A DNA stretch of 64,000 nucleotides from Streptomyces cathayae (GCF_029760955.1 NZ_CP121682.1:4402001-4466000); one strand, 5' to 3'; shown: positions 50,310-58,651, counted from the stretch's first letter. The notes: generated by a model not told the origin, from the letters alone. A program made the numbers and translations.

Positions 50310-50987
50310 GTGAACTCACCGCTCCCCTTCAACGCGCGCGCCGCCCGGACCCTGCGCGGGAAGGTCGGGATGGCCCCCGGCCACGTCGCCTACGGCATGC
50401 GCGCCTCCTACGGACTGACCCACATCACCCCCGACCACATCACCGCGTGGGAGCGCGGCGTCGCCCTGCCCACCGCCACCGAACTCACCGCTCTGGCCGG
50501 CGCACTGTGGTGCTCCCCGAGCGACCTCATGGGTGCTCCCCGCACCCTGCGGGAACACCGGATCGCCAGTGGATTCGCCGCCGAGGACGTCGCCCGCGTC
50601 ACCAGCCTGAGACTTCACGACTACCTCCACATGGAGGAAACCGGCCGATGGGCCGGTGACCGGAGGCAGTCGGCCAAACTGGGCGCCCTTCTCAGGCTCC
50701 CCCCGAGGGACTTCGTCGCCATCACCGGCGGGGAGGCGGAACTCACCCGGCTGCTCGCCGAGGCCGTCTCCACCCGCTGGCAGGCCCACATCCGCGACAT
50801 CGCCCGCCTTCTCTCGATGGAGCGCCGCGAGCTGCAGGACCCGCTGCGCGCCATGCACGCCGAGTACCAGACCCTCATGGCGGCCACCCTCAGCAGGGGC
50901 GGCGGCGCCAACACCTCCGGCGAGCAGGGGCGGCGCTACCTCGACGACATCGTGGACCACTTCTGGTCCCGTTTCCCGGAGGGGTGA
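50310..50987 (+). CDS. HTH (XRE-like) DNA-binding protein
   Basis: The 225-aa protein begins with a Cro/C1-like segment (ARTLRGKVGMAPGHVAYGMR, DHITAWERGVALPTATELTA, LAGALWCSPSDLMGAP). A second, weaker repeat follows (LREHRIASGFAAEDVARVTS, LHMEETGRWAGDRRQSAKLG). Family members are common single-copy regulators in streptomycetes; the regulon is unknown. TACTCT at 50298-50303 is 6 nt before the GTG, so the mRNA is probably leaderless. It is divergent from the purine permease. Confidence 0.8.
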   Translation: MNSPLPFNARAARTLRGKVGMAPGHVAYGMRASYGLTHITPDHITAWERGVALPTATELTALAGALWCSPSDLMGAPRTLREHRIASGFAAEDVARVTSLRLHDYLHMEETGRWAGDRRQSAKLGALLRLPPRDFVAITGGEAELTRLLAEAVSTRWQAHIRDIARLLSMERRELQDPLRAMHAEYQTLMAATLSRGGGANTSGEQGRRYLDDIVDHFWSRFPEG

Positions 50988-51030
50988 CGCCGCCTGCCGC
51001 CCGCGCGTGCGGACGCCGTACCGGGCCGGC

Positions 51031-51060
51031 CGTGCCACAGCGCCGCGACGCTGCGGCACG
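51031..51060 (+). terminator. Hairpin after the HTH gene
   Basis: CGTGCCACAGCG (51031-51042) pairs with CGCTGCGGCACG (51049-51060), one mismatch in a 12-bp stem. It lies 44 bp after the HTH gene stop. Confidence 0.7.
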
Positions 51061-51165
51061 GCCGCCGCGGTGCTGCCGGGGCGGTACGGCGGTTCCTTCG
51101 ACGATTTCCTCGATGTTGCGGGAATCCGATGTGCGCCGGGTCACGTTCAAGTTGAATGATGGCAA

Positions 51166-52629
51166 GTGAGCCGACCGATGTGCCGTACATGCGGACACAG
51201 CCTGCAGGGGGTCCAGGTGAGCGCTTCCCGGCGTAGTGGGGCCACCGACGAGCTGGGGCCCGACGAGCCCGGGCGGGAGAACCCGGCCGGGTCCGATCTG
51301 CTGGCCGCGTTGCTGGACGGCATGGACGCCGCCCTGTGCGCCCTCGACGCGGACGGGGTGGTGACGCACTGGAACCGGGAGGCGGAGCGCGTCCTCGGCT
51401 GGACCGCGGCCGAGGCGGTGGGCCGGCCGGGGTTCGCCGGATGGGCGGTGCGCGGCGCCGACGCCGCGGAGGTGGAGGCGCGGCTGATGTCGGCCATGGG
51501 CGCGCCGGGCCGGCAGGTGCACGAGTTCGCACTGCTGACGAAGGACGGCGGCCGGGTGCTGGTGCGGACGCAGTCCGCGGCCGTGCGCGGGCCGGACGGG
51601 AAGCCGGCGGGCGTGTACTGCGCGTTCAGCGAGGTGCACGCGCAGATCGACCTGGAGCGGTCGATCGCGCTGAGCGAGGCGCTGCTGGAGGACGCGAGCT
51701 GGGGCGTCGTGCTCGTCGACGCCGATCTGCGGCCCGCCGTGGTGAACCCGCACGCGGCCCGCGCGCTCGGCACGGGACGCGGGTCGGTGCTGGGGCGGCC
51801 GCTCGGGGAGCTGCTGTCGCAGGGGGTGGAGGAGCTGGAGAGCGCGCTCACCCATGTGCTGGCCGAGGGCGCCCCGCCCGCGCCCGCCGACATCTGGGTG
51901 AGCGTGCGGGAACCGGAGGGCGAACGGCGGCGCTGCTGGCGGTGCGGATTCGTGCGGCTGTCGTCGCCGCTGGCGGAGGAGCCGGTGCCGCTCGGCGTGG
52001 GCTGGCTGTTCCAGGACGTGACCGAGTCCCGGCAGGGCGAGCAGGAGGCCTCGCTGCTGCGGTTCCGCGCACAGCAGCTGCACCGGGCGGCGCGGGCGGC
52101 GGCCGAGTGCGAGGACCCGGCGGAGGCGGTCACCGTCCACCTGGACTTCGCGCTGGCCGGATTCGCCGACCACGCGCTGATCGACCGGGTGGCCGACCGG
52201 GGGCCCGACGGGACGGCGGGCGAGAGGGAGGGCGCCGGGCGGGTCCGGCTGGTGCGGATCGCGGCCACCCCCTCCGGGGCGCCGGGGCCGAGCAGACTGG
52301 CCGGGCGGGCGGGGCTGCCGGTGCGGTACCGCGAGGGGCATCCGGCGCTGCAGTGCGTGGAGCGGGCCGGCTCGGTGCGGGCCGACGCGGGGGCGGTGCC
52401 GGCGGAGGAGGCACGGGTGTGGGCGGTGTCCCGGCAGTGGCCGGCGGACGCGGCACACGCCCTGTGCACGGTGCTGCGCAGCCGCGGCCGGACGCTGGGT
52501 GCCGTGACGTTTCTGCGCGGCCCGGGCCGGAACGCGTTCGAACGCTCCGACGCGATGTACGCGGAGGACGTGGCCGCACGCATCGCCACGGCCCTGGACC
52601 TGGCGGGAGCCACCGGGCGGCGGGAATGA
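51166..52629 (+). CDS. PAS-PAS-GAF-type sensor protein without output domain
   Basis: The 487-aa protein starts MSRPMCRTCGHSLQG, a possible small metal or redox motif. It has a PAS domain (LLDGMDAALCALDADGVVTH to YCAFSEVHAQ), a second PAS (LEDASWGVVLVDADLRPAVV to GWLFQDVTESR) and a GAF-like C-terminal part (CEDPAEAVTVHLDFALAGFA to LGAVTFLRGPGRNAF). There is no kinase, phosphatase or DNA-binding domain; many related streptomycete proteins carry PP2C at the end. The GTG 51166 lies just after a TTCAA-G-TTGAA palindrome (51146-51156). Confidence 0.82.
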   Translation: MSRPMCRTCGHSLQGVQVSASRRSGATDELGPDEPGRENPAGSDLLAALLDGMDAALCALDADGVVTHWNREAERVLGWTAAEAVGRPGFAGWAVRGADAAEVEARLMSAMGAPGRQVHEFALLTKDGGRVLVRTQSAAVRGPDGKPAGVYCAFSEVHAQIDLERSIALSEALLEDASWGVVLVDADLRPAVVNPHAARALGTGRGSVLGRPLGELLSQGVEELESALTHVLAEGAPPAPADIWVSVREPEGERRRCWRCGFVRLSSPLAEEPVPLGVGWLFQDVTESRQGEQEASLLRFRAQQLHRAARAAAECEDPAEAVTVHLDFALAGFADHALIDRVADRGPDGTAGEREGAGRVRLVRIAATPSGAPGPSRLAGRAGLPVRYREGHPALQCVERAGSVRADAGAVPAEEARVWAVSRQWPADAAHALCTVLRSRGRTLGAVTFLRGPGRNAFERSDAMYAEDVAARIATALDLAGATGRRE

Positions 52630-52674
52630 CCGGAGCGGCGGGAGCGACCGGGCGCCCGGGGCGACGGCGGGTTC

Positions 52675-53430
52675 TCAGCGCCGGTAGAAGATCCGGTCGG
52701 CGTATTGGTCCATGACGCGGCCGTTCCAGTCGTGGCCGCCGTCGACGTTGCCGGAGCGCAGGAGCGGGGGCTCGATGCCCCGGTCGGCCAGGGTGGCGGC
52801 GGCGGTGGCCACGACCGCCTGGAGCAGGGCCGTGGTGACGACCGTGGAGGCGGGGGCGAAGGGGGCGGGGACGTTGTCCAGGGTGAGTTCCGCGTCGCCG
52901 ACCGCGATCTTGGAGTCCAGGACGAGGTCGCAGTGGTCCTTCAGGTACGTCCCCGACACGTGCCGGGACGTCGTCTGTGCCGCGTACGCCACCGAGGTCA
53001 CACCGATGACCTTCATGCCCAGGGCGCGGGCGTTCACGGCCATCTCCACCGGGAGCGCGTTGCGCCCGGACAGGGAGACGATCACCAGGGCGTCGCCCGC
53101 GCGGGCCGGTGACGCGTCGAGCACGGCGCTCGCGAGGCCGTCGACGCGTTCGAGGGCGGAGCCGAGGGTGGCCGGCATCACGTCGACGCCGACGACCCCC
53201 GGGACGGCGAGCAGGTTCATCAGGGCGAGTCCGCCCGCACGGTAGACGACGTCCTGCGCGGCGAGCGAGGAGTGGCCGGCGCCGAAGGCGAAGAGGCGTC
53301 CGCCGTCCGCGACCGTGTCCGCGAGCAGGGCGCCCGCGGCCGCCACGGAGTCGGCCTCCTCGTCGCGGACCCGGTGCAGCAGGTCGATCGCGGCGTCGAG
53401 GAACCGGTCGGCCGGCGTACGGTCGCTCAT
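52675..53430 (-). CDS. SIS-domain protein (UPF0309 type)
   Basis: The 251-aa single SIS domain protein reads ADRFLDAAIDLLHRVRDEEA, FAFGAGHSSLAAQDVVYRAG, VIVSLSGRNALPVEMAVNAR and ITVTSVAY-like GVTSVAYAAQTTSRH. SIS domains bind phosphosugars as isomerases or regulators. In other streptomycetes this UPF0309 gene also lies beside dmdR1. The ATG at 53430 follows AAGGGA. The substrate is unknown. Confidence 0.88.
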   Translation of the reverse strand: MSDRTPADRFLDAAIDLLHRVRDEEADSVAAAGALLADTVADGGRLFAFGAGHSSLAAQDVVYRAGGLALMNLLAVPGVVGVDVMPATLGSALERVDGLASAVLDASPARAGDALVIVSLSGRNALPVEMAVNARALGMKVIGVTSVAYAAQTTSRHVSGTYLKDHCDLVLDSKIAVGDAELTLDNVPAPFAPASTVVTTALLQAVVATAAATLADRGIEPPLLRSGNVDGGHDWNGRVMDQYADRIFYRR

Positions 53431-53680
53431 GGAGGACCATCCCTTCGGGGTGGGCTGCTGCGGATCACCGTGCGGTCCGGACCAGTGCCGTGTCAACAGG
53501 GCGGCAAGGGCCCGGGCGGACCCCCTGGCAGCCCGTACCGCCCGGCGAACGCCCGGCGTTTCCACGGCGTGCCCCGGTTGTCGGCGCGATGGGTCAGAAT
53601 TGAGTCCAGGGCCAGCACATGCGCCGGTGAGCCGTCCAGCCTCCGGCAGAGCCAATCGCAGATCTCATCGAGGGGCATGT

Positions 53681-54373
53681 ATGTCCGGACTGATCGACAC
53701 CACGGAGATGTATCTCCGCACCATCCTCGAGCTGGAGGAGGAAGGCGTGGTGCCCATGCGCGCCCGGATCGCCGAGCGGCTCGACCAGAGCGGGCCGACG
53801 GTCAGCCAGACGGTGGCCCGGATGGAACGTGACGGCCTGGTGTCCGTCGCCAGCGACCGGCATCTGGAGCTGACGGACGAGGGCCGCCGGCTGGCCACCC
53901 GGGTGATGCGCAAGCACCGCCTCGCCGAGTGTCTGCTCGTCGACGTGATCGGCCTGGAGTGGGAGCAGGTGCACGCCGAGGCCTGCCGCTGGGAGCACGT
54001 GATGAGCGAGGCCGTCGAGCGTCGCGTGCTGGAGCTGCTGCGGCACCCGACCGAGTCGCCCTACGGCAACCCGATCCCGGGCCTGGAGGAGCTGGGCGAG
54101 AAGGACGGCGCCGTCCCGTTCCTGGACGAGGGCATGGTCTCCCTGGCCGATCTCGACCCGGGGGCCGAGGGCAAGACGGTCGTGGTGCGCCGGATCGGCG
54201 AGCCGATCCAGACGGACGCGCAGCTGATGTACACGCTGCGCCGCGCGGGCGTGCAGCCCGGATCGGTGGTCAGTGTGACGGAGTCGGCGGGCGGTGTGCT
54301 GGTGGGCAGCGGCGGCGAGGCGGCCGAACTGGAGAGGGACGTCGCCTCCCACGTGTTCGTCGCCAAGCCCTAG
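53681..54373 (+). CDS. dmdR1: DtxR-family iron-dependent repressor DmdR1
   Basis: The 230-aa protein has the DtxR architecture: winged helix (MYLRTILELEEEG, SGPTVSQTVARMERDGLVSV) and a dimerisation/metal domain with the exact DtxR ligand positions Met10, His79, Glu83, His98, Cys102, Glu105 and His106. An SH3-like FeoA domain ends the protein (VVVRRIGEPIQTD). With Fe(II) it represses siderophore and iron-uptake genes. Length and neighbours match DmdR1 of S. coelicolor. The ATG at 53681 follows GAGGGG. An antisense open frame covers the gene. Confidence 0.94.
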   Translation: MSGLIDTTEMYLRTILELEEEGVVPMRARIAERLDQSGPTVSQTVARMERDGLVSVASDRHLELTDEGRRLATRVMRKHRLAECLLVDVIGLEWEQVHAEACRWEHVMSEAVERRVLELLRHPTESPYGNPIPGLEELGEKDGAVPFLDEGMVSLADLDPGAEGKTVVVRRIGEPIQTDAQLMYTLRRAGVQPGSVVSVTESAGGVLVGSGGEAAELERDVASHVFVAKP

Positions 54374-54427
54374 GACCGGGGGCCTGTCGCCGCATCGCCT
54401 CGTCGTCCCTCGCCGCATCACCGGCGT

Positions 54428-54466
54428 GAACCCCAACTCGTCTGGCCCGGTAGGGAGTTGGGGTTC
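54428..54466 (+). terminator. 12-bp hairpin after dmdR1
   Basis: GAACCCCAACTC (54428-54439) pairs perfectly with GAGTTGGGGTTC (54455-54466) around a 15-nt loop, about 55 bp after the dmdR1 stop. Confidence 0.75.
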
Positions 54467-54634
54467 CGACGCGATCGCGCCGAATCCGAGATCCACTGCG
54501 CCGAAGTGCAGCGCTCACCGGGTTCACGTGCGAGGCTGTCGCGTGAGGCATATGACGCGAGGGGCTCTTGGCCGGGCCCGGCACGATGTCGCCCGGCCGG
54601 GGAGGGGCGGAGGATGTGCCGTGCGTACGCGAGG

Positions 54635-54662
54635 GGCCCCGGCGCCGTGCGGCGCCGGGGCC
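54635..54662. terminator. 12-bp GC hairpin
   Basis: GGCCCCGGCGCC (54635-54646) pairs with GGCGCCGGGGCC (54651-54662) around GTGC. It may insulate the hydrolase promoter from dmdR1 readthrough. Confidence 0.65.
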
Positions 54663-54918
54663 TGCCCTCCCCGGTGCTGACCCGGAGCCCCGAGCTCCCA
54701 GGGTCATCTCCCTCGAACCGTTTTCCCCGAGCGGTTCGCCCCCCGCTGAAGATCTCCCCTCGGCTCCGGCGATCAATCCTCGAGGGATGTCACTCGATCG
54801 AGGGGTGTTGGCGACGGGAACGGGGTTCTCGAAAGCGCATTCGATAACCTGTGTGGGGCGGCAACAGCAGGCAGGGCAAGCAGCACGGCAGGCAGCGAGC
54901 TTGGGGGGTGCCAACACG

Positions 54919-55794
54919 ATGGCGCGACGCATCGACGTGACGGGGGCGGACGGCGTACGGCTCGCCGCCTGGGAGTTCGGCGATCCCCCCAAGGGCGCCG
55001 GCGACCCGGCGGAGCACGCCGCCGGGAACACGGGCGTGCTGCTGTTGCACGGACTCATGGGACGGGCCTCGCACTGGGCGTCCACCGCCCGCTGGCTCTC
55101 CGAGCGGTACCGGGCCGTCGCCCTCGACCAGCGTGGCCACGGCCGCAGCGACAAGCCCGCACAGGCCTCGTTCACCCGGGACGCCTATGTCGACGACACC
55201 GAGGCCGCCCTGGAGCAGCTGGGGCTCGGCCCGACCGTCCTCATCGGCCACGCGATGGGCGCGCTGACCGCCTGGCAGCTGGCCGCCAAGCGGCCGGACC
55301 TGGTGCGCGGGGTGATCATCTGCGACATGCGGGCCTCCGCGCTCGGGGCCGCCTCGCAGCGCGAGTGGGCCCAGTGGTTCACCGCCTGGCCCCTCCCGTT
55401 CGCCACGCTCGCCGACGTACGCAAGTGGTTCGGCGAGGACGACCCCTGGGTGGAGCGGCCGAACCCGGCCCGCGGTGAGTTCTACGCCGAGGTGATGGCC
55501 GAGTCCTCCGACGGGTGGCGGCCGGTCTTCGACCCGGACCAGATGCTCCGCTCCCGCGAGACCTGGGTCTACAACGCGCACTGGGAGGAGCTGGCCCAGG
55601 TGCGGTGCCCCACCCTGGTGGTCCGGGGCCTCGACGGCGAGCTGGGGCGCGCGGAGGCCCAGGAGATGGTCCGCGTCCTGCCCCGCGGCCGGTACGCGGA
55701 GGTGGCCGACGCCGGCCACCTGGTCCACTACGACCAGCCGGAGGCCTGGCGGGCGGCGATCGAGCCGTTCCTGGCCACCCTCCGGGCCGACTGA
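54919..55794 (+). CDS. Alpha/beta-hydrolase-fold protein lacking the nucleophile
   Basis: The 291-aa alpha/beta fold has the oxyanion segment LLLHGLMGRASHW and LDQRGHGRSDKP. At the nucleophile elbow it reads GHAMG (110-114), so Ala112 stands where Ser is expected. Asp239 (RGLDGE) and His267 (DAGHLVHYD) of the triad remain. It is therefore either catalytically dead or uses a different mechanism, for example as a binding protein. The ATG at 54919 (MARRIDVTGADGVRL) follows GGGGGGTG. Confidence 0.85.
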   Translation: MARRIDVTGADGVRLAAWEFGDPPKGAGDPAEHAAGNTGVLLLHGLMGRASHWASTARWLSERYRAVALDQRGHGRSDKPAQASFTRDAYVDDTEAALEQLGLGPTVLIGHAMGALTAWQLAAKRPDLVRGVIICDMRASALGAASQREWAQWFTAWPLPFATLADVRKWFGEDDPWVERPNPARGEFYAEVMAESSDGWRPVFDPDQMLRSRETWVYNAHWEELAQVRCPTLVVRGLDGELGRAEAQEMVRVLPRGRYAEVADAGHLVHYDQPEAWRAAIEPFLATLRAD

Positions 55795-55826
55795 GCCCGG
55801 CCGCCCCCGCCGCCTGCCCGGGGTGC

Positions 55827-56133
55827 TCAGCCCTTGCCGGCCGCGGCGAGGATCTCCGGGAGGCGGCGGGCCGTGCCCGGGGCGGCGAGCCGGAGACCGG
55901 GCAGGCCGAGGGCGGCGCCGCACACCGTGCCCACCGGGAGCAGCAGCCGCGACGGACCCGCTCGGCCCGCACTCACGTTCAGCCCGATCCTGAGCGCGAC
56001 GACCGGTGCGCACGGCGTTCGGCCCGACCGTGAGCGCGACGACCGGTGCGCACGGCACGGTCGCCGCCACCGTGCCGCCGAAGACCGAGATCCGGGCGAG
56101 CCCGGTCTGCCCCGGCGCTCCCGCGGGCCCCAC
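55827..56133 (-). pseudogene. Small gene frameshifted by a 40-bp tandem duplication
   Basis: Downstream of the prim-pol gene the minus strand reads VGPAGAPGQTGLARISVFGG TVAATVPCAPVVALTVG, then falls out of frame. One frame over it resumes CAPVVALRIGLNVSAGRAG and continues PSRLLLPVGTVCGAALGLPG to ILAAAGKG and a stop at 55827. The overlap PCAPVVAL is read twice because a 40-bp unit (not a multiple of three) is duplicated. Removing one copy restores an open frame of about 88 codons. I do not recognise the family. The GTG at 56133 is a possible start. Confidence 0.55.
55977..56056 (-). repeat. 40-bp tandem duplication causing the frameshift
   Basis: Copies at 55977-56016 and 56017-56056 share 37 of 40 positions; both contain GAGCGCGACGACCGGTGCGC. 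The three differences suggest the duplication is not brand-new. Confidence 0.85.
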
Positions 56134-56158
56134 CGGATCTACCGGATCTACCGGATCT
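56132..56158 (-). repeat. Three 9-bp tandem repeats at the prim-pol stop codon
   Basis: ACCGGATCT occurs three times in a row. The last unit ends within the TAG stop (56157-56159) of the prim-pol gene, and just inside the gene CAGGACCGG repeats give the QDRQDRQD run. Confidence 0.8.
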
Positions 56159-56855
56159 ACCGGCCCGGCCGGTTCTTGAGGTCCTGCCGGTCCTGCCGGT
56201 CCTGCCGGTCGCGGCCGCAGGCGTAGGCGAGAGGGGAGATCAGTTCCGTCGCGTCCGGCAGCCAGCGGTTCGCCGGGGTCGGCCTGCTGGCCCACTGCAC
56301 GGCCCCCCTGGACCCGAACCGTGTGGGCGGCGCCGCCACGTACGCACCCTCGCCCCGCACGCTCAGATCGAGCGGGGACAGCGACCAGCCCAGGGAGCGG
56401 ATCAGACCCGGCACCTTCGCCGAGGCACCGGGGAGCACGAAGAACTCCATGCGTCCGGCCGGGCTCAGGGTCACCGGACCGAGCGTCAGTTCCATCCGCT
56501 CCATCCGGGCCAGCGCCAGGAACCCGGCCGTCTCGGGGACGGAGATCGTGTCGAAGGCGTGGCCGGTGGGGATCAGGATCGAGGCCGTCGGCCACATCTG
56601 CCACATGCGGCGCACGGTGGTCGCACTGCCGGTCGCCTGGGCCGCCCAGTCCGAGCGCGTCGGGTGCGCGCCGGGTGCCGGGCACTTCGCGACGCCGCAC
56701 GAGCAGCGGTGCACCCCGTCGACGGCCTCCAGCCAGGTGCCCGCGAACACGTCCCAGTGCCGCTCCTCGGTATAACGCACCGCGGTCTCCAGCAGGGTCT
56801 CTCCGCGCTGCTTCGGGATGTGTCCGGCGCCGGTGCCCGGGATCGTCTCTTCCAC
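56157..56855 (-). CDS. Bifunctional DNA primase/polymerase (prim-pol) domain protein
   Basis: The 232-aa protein shows the short streptomycete prim-pol-like form: ETAVRYTEERHWDVFAGTWL, HRCSCGVAKCPAPGAHPTRS (a Cys/His cluster), WQMWPTASILIPTGHAFDTI and GEGAYVAAPPTRFGSRGAVQW. The catalytic acidic pair of true prim-pols is not obvious, so polymerase activity is doubtful. The start is likely GTG 56855 (VEETIPG) by family comparison; GTG 56879 is an alternative. The C-terminal QDRQDRQDLKNRPGR tail is repeat-derived. Confidence 0.75.
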   Translation of the reverse strand: MEETIPGTGAGHIPKQRGETLLETAVRYTEERHWDVFAGTWLEAVDGVHRCSCGVAKCPAPGAHPTRSDWAAQATGSATTVRRMWQMWPTASILIPTGHAFDTISVPETAGFLALARMERMELTLGPVTLSPAGRMEFFVLPGASAKVPGLIRSLGWSLSPLDLSVRGEGAYVAAPPTRFGSRGAVQWASRPTPANRWLPDATELISPLAYACGRDRQDRQDRQDLKNRPGR

Positions 56856-56879
56856 GACGAACACAACTACGTCCGTCAC

Positions 56880-57204
56880 CAGGGGTTACGCCCGGGTCCA
56901 TGCGCGGGGGAGGAGCACTGGCTCCGCGCCCGGGGCGCATGGGTGCATCCGCGGGGGCGCGCAAGGGGATCCACGTCCCCGGGTGGGTAGCCAGGAGTGG
57001 GCCGCCGGGCGGGGCAGCCGTCGACCGTTACCCCGGCAATCCGTACATGCCTCGCATCTTCGGCACCTCGACGGGGCATTGATCTTCAGGGCCGGAACTT
57101 TTGCTCCTGGTCGAGAGGAGTTGTCAGGAGATGCCGGGTCTCCGGCCGCGGAAGACACGTCAACTCGGTGCGCGGGCAGGCACCGCAGCCACAGGGGGTA
57201 TGCC
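56880..57204. promoter_or_regulatory. Divergent promoter region of prim-pol and NsdA-like genes
   Basis: This 325-bp interval has no gene. The lower-GC part at about 57070-57130 (TTGATCTTCAGGGCCGGAAC onward) is the likely promoter of the NsdA-like gene. I see no clear palindrome. Confidence 0.4.
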
Positions 57205-58590
57205 ATGGCCGCAAGGCCTCTCGTCGCGCGGCAGCCGAACGAACGACTGCAGGCGCTCATCCAGGAAGCCGGGTGCTCCAACGCCGGGCTGGCCCGCAGG
57301 GTCAACCTGTGCGGTGCCGAACACGGCCTCGACCTGCGCTACGACAAGACGTCGGTGGCCCGTTGGCTCCGCGGACAGCAGCCGCGGGGCCGGGCGCCGG
57401 CGATCATCGCGGAGGCGCTCGGACGCAAACTGGGCCGCACGGTCACCATCGACGAGATCGGCATGGCCAACGGCAAGAACCTCGCGTCGGGCGTCGGTCT
57501 CCAGTTCTCGCCGACGGTCCTGGGGGCCATCGAGCAGGTCTGCGAGCTGTGGCGCAGTGACGTGGGCCGGCGGGACTTCCTGTCCGGCTCCTCCGTCGCC
57601 TCGTCCGCCCTGGTGGAGCCGAGCCGGGACTGGCTGATCTCCGCCCCCGACCCGCAGGTGGCGCGCTCGGTCGGGCCGCGGGTCGGGCGGTCCGACGTGG
57701 CGGCCGTGCGGTCGATGACGCAGGCCCTGGTGGACCTGGACCACCAGTACGGCAGCGGGCATGTGCGTCCGGTCGTCGTGCACTACCTCAACAGCGTCGT
57801 CTCGGGGCTGCTCGCGGGGTCGTACCGGGAGGCCGTGGGGCGGGAGTTGTTCGCGGCGGTCGCCCGACTGACCGAACTCGCCGGATACATGGCGATCGAC
57901 ACCGGGCAACCGGGCCTCGCCCAGCGCTACTACATCCAGGCGCTGCGGCTGGCCCAGGCGGCCGGCGATCGCGGCTACGGCGGGTACGTGCTCGCCGCCT
58001 CCATGAGCCATCTGGCCGCGGAACTCGGAAACCCGCGGGAGATCGCGCAGTTGGCGCGTGCCGCGCAGGAGGGCGCGCGGGGCCGGGCGACACCCCGCGC
58101 GCAGTCCATGTTCCGCGCGGCGGAGGCGCGCGGGCACGCGCTGATGGGTGACGCGCACGCCGCGCAGATCGCGGCCGGGCACGCGATCAGTGCCATGGAG
58201 GCGGCCGATCCGGCGTCGGGGGACGACCCCGTGTGGATCGCACACTTCGACGAGGCCTATCTGGCCGACGAGCTGGCGCACTGCCACCGGGACCTGGGGC
58301 AGGCCGAGGCGGCCGCGCGGTGCGCGCTCGAGGCCCTGGCCGGGCATCCGGAGTCCCGGGCGCGGCGCCGGGCGATCGGCTACGTGCTGCTGGCCACCGC
58401 GCAGGTGCAGCAGCGGGAGGTCGAGCAGGCCTGCAGCACGGGCCTGAAGGCGGTGGAACTGCTCGACGGACTCAGGTCGAACCGCGGTGCCGAGTACCTG
58501 GAGGACTTCCGGCAGAGACTGGAGCCGTATCAGGAGGAGCCGGTGGTACGGGAGTTCGGCGCCCGCGTCGCCCTCCCGGCCGCGGCGTGA
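57205..58590 (+). CDS. NsdA-like regulator (DNA-binding plus TPR-like)
   Basis: The 461-aa protein has a basic N-terminal domain (ARQPNERLQALIQEAGC, NAGLARRVNLCGAEHG, DKTSVARWLRGQQPRGRAPA) resembling a helix-turn-helix. A long alpha-helical repeat follows (LTELAGYMAIDTGQPGLAQR, YYIQALRLAQAAGDRGYGGY, LADELAHCHRDLGQAEAAAR). The layout is that of NsdA and its paralogues, which repress sporulation and antibiotic formation in streptomycetes. Which paralogue this is cannot be told. ATG 57205 follows AGGGGG. Confidence 0.82.
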   Translation: MAARPLVARQPNERLQALIQEAGCSNAGLARRVNLCGAEHGLDLRYDKTSVARWLRGQQPRGRAPAIIAEALGRKLGRTVTIDEIGMANGKNLASGVGLQFSPTVLGAIEQVCELWRSDVGRRDFLSGSSVASSALVEPSRDWLISAPDPQVARSVGPRVGRSDVAAVRSMTQALVDLDHQYGSGHVRPVVVHYLNSVVSGLLAGSYREAVGRELFAAVARLTELAGYMAIDTGQPGLAQRYYIQALRLAQAAGDRGYGGYVLAASMSHLAAELGNPREIAQLARAAQEGARGRATPRAQSMFRAAEARGHALMGDAHAAQIAAGHAISAMEAADPASGDDPVWIAHFDEAYLADELAHCHRDLGQAEAAARCALEALAGHPESRARRRAIGYVLLATAQVQQREVEQACSTGLKAVELLDGLRSNRGAEYLEDFRQRLEPYQEEPVVREFGARVALPAAA

Positions 58591-58623
58591 ACAGGGGCAT
58601 GAACAGGAGCAGGGGCTGGGGCC

Positions 58624-58651
58624 CGAGTACTGGTGGATGTACCAGTACTCG
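58624..58651. promoter_or_regulatory. Perfect 28-bp palindrome after the NsdA-like gene
   Basis: CGAGTACTGGT (58624-58634) and ACCAGTACTCG (58641-58651) are perfect 11-bp arms around GGATGT. It lies 33 bp after the stop of the regulator and 240 bp before the next gene. It could be a terminator-like hairpin or an operator; the long symmetric arms fit either. The rest of the 300-bp gap shows nothing certain. Confidence 0.6.

Larger units (their letters stand above)
54374..54918. other. 545-bp interval between dmdR1 and alpha/beta hydrolase genes
   Basis: It contains two terminators (54428-54466 and 54635-54662). TCGAA-N6-TTCGA lies at 54830-54845 directly before GATAACCT, the probable promoter of the hydrolase gene. 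I see no convincing gene. Confidence 0.55.

Noticed and set aside
54790..56964. A 724-codon minus-strand frame over the alpha/beta hydrolase and prim-pol genes
   Set aside because: It is antisense to the hydrolase and out of frame with the prim-pol protein; no family motif is visible.
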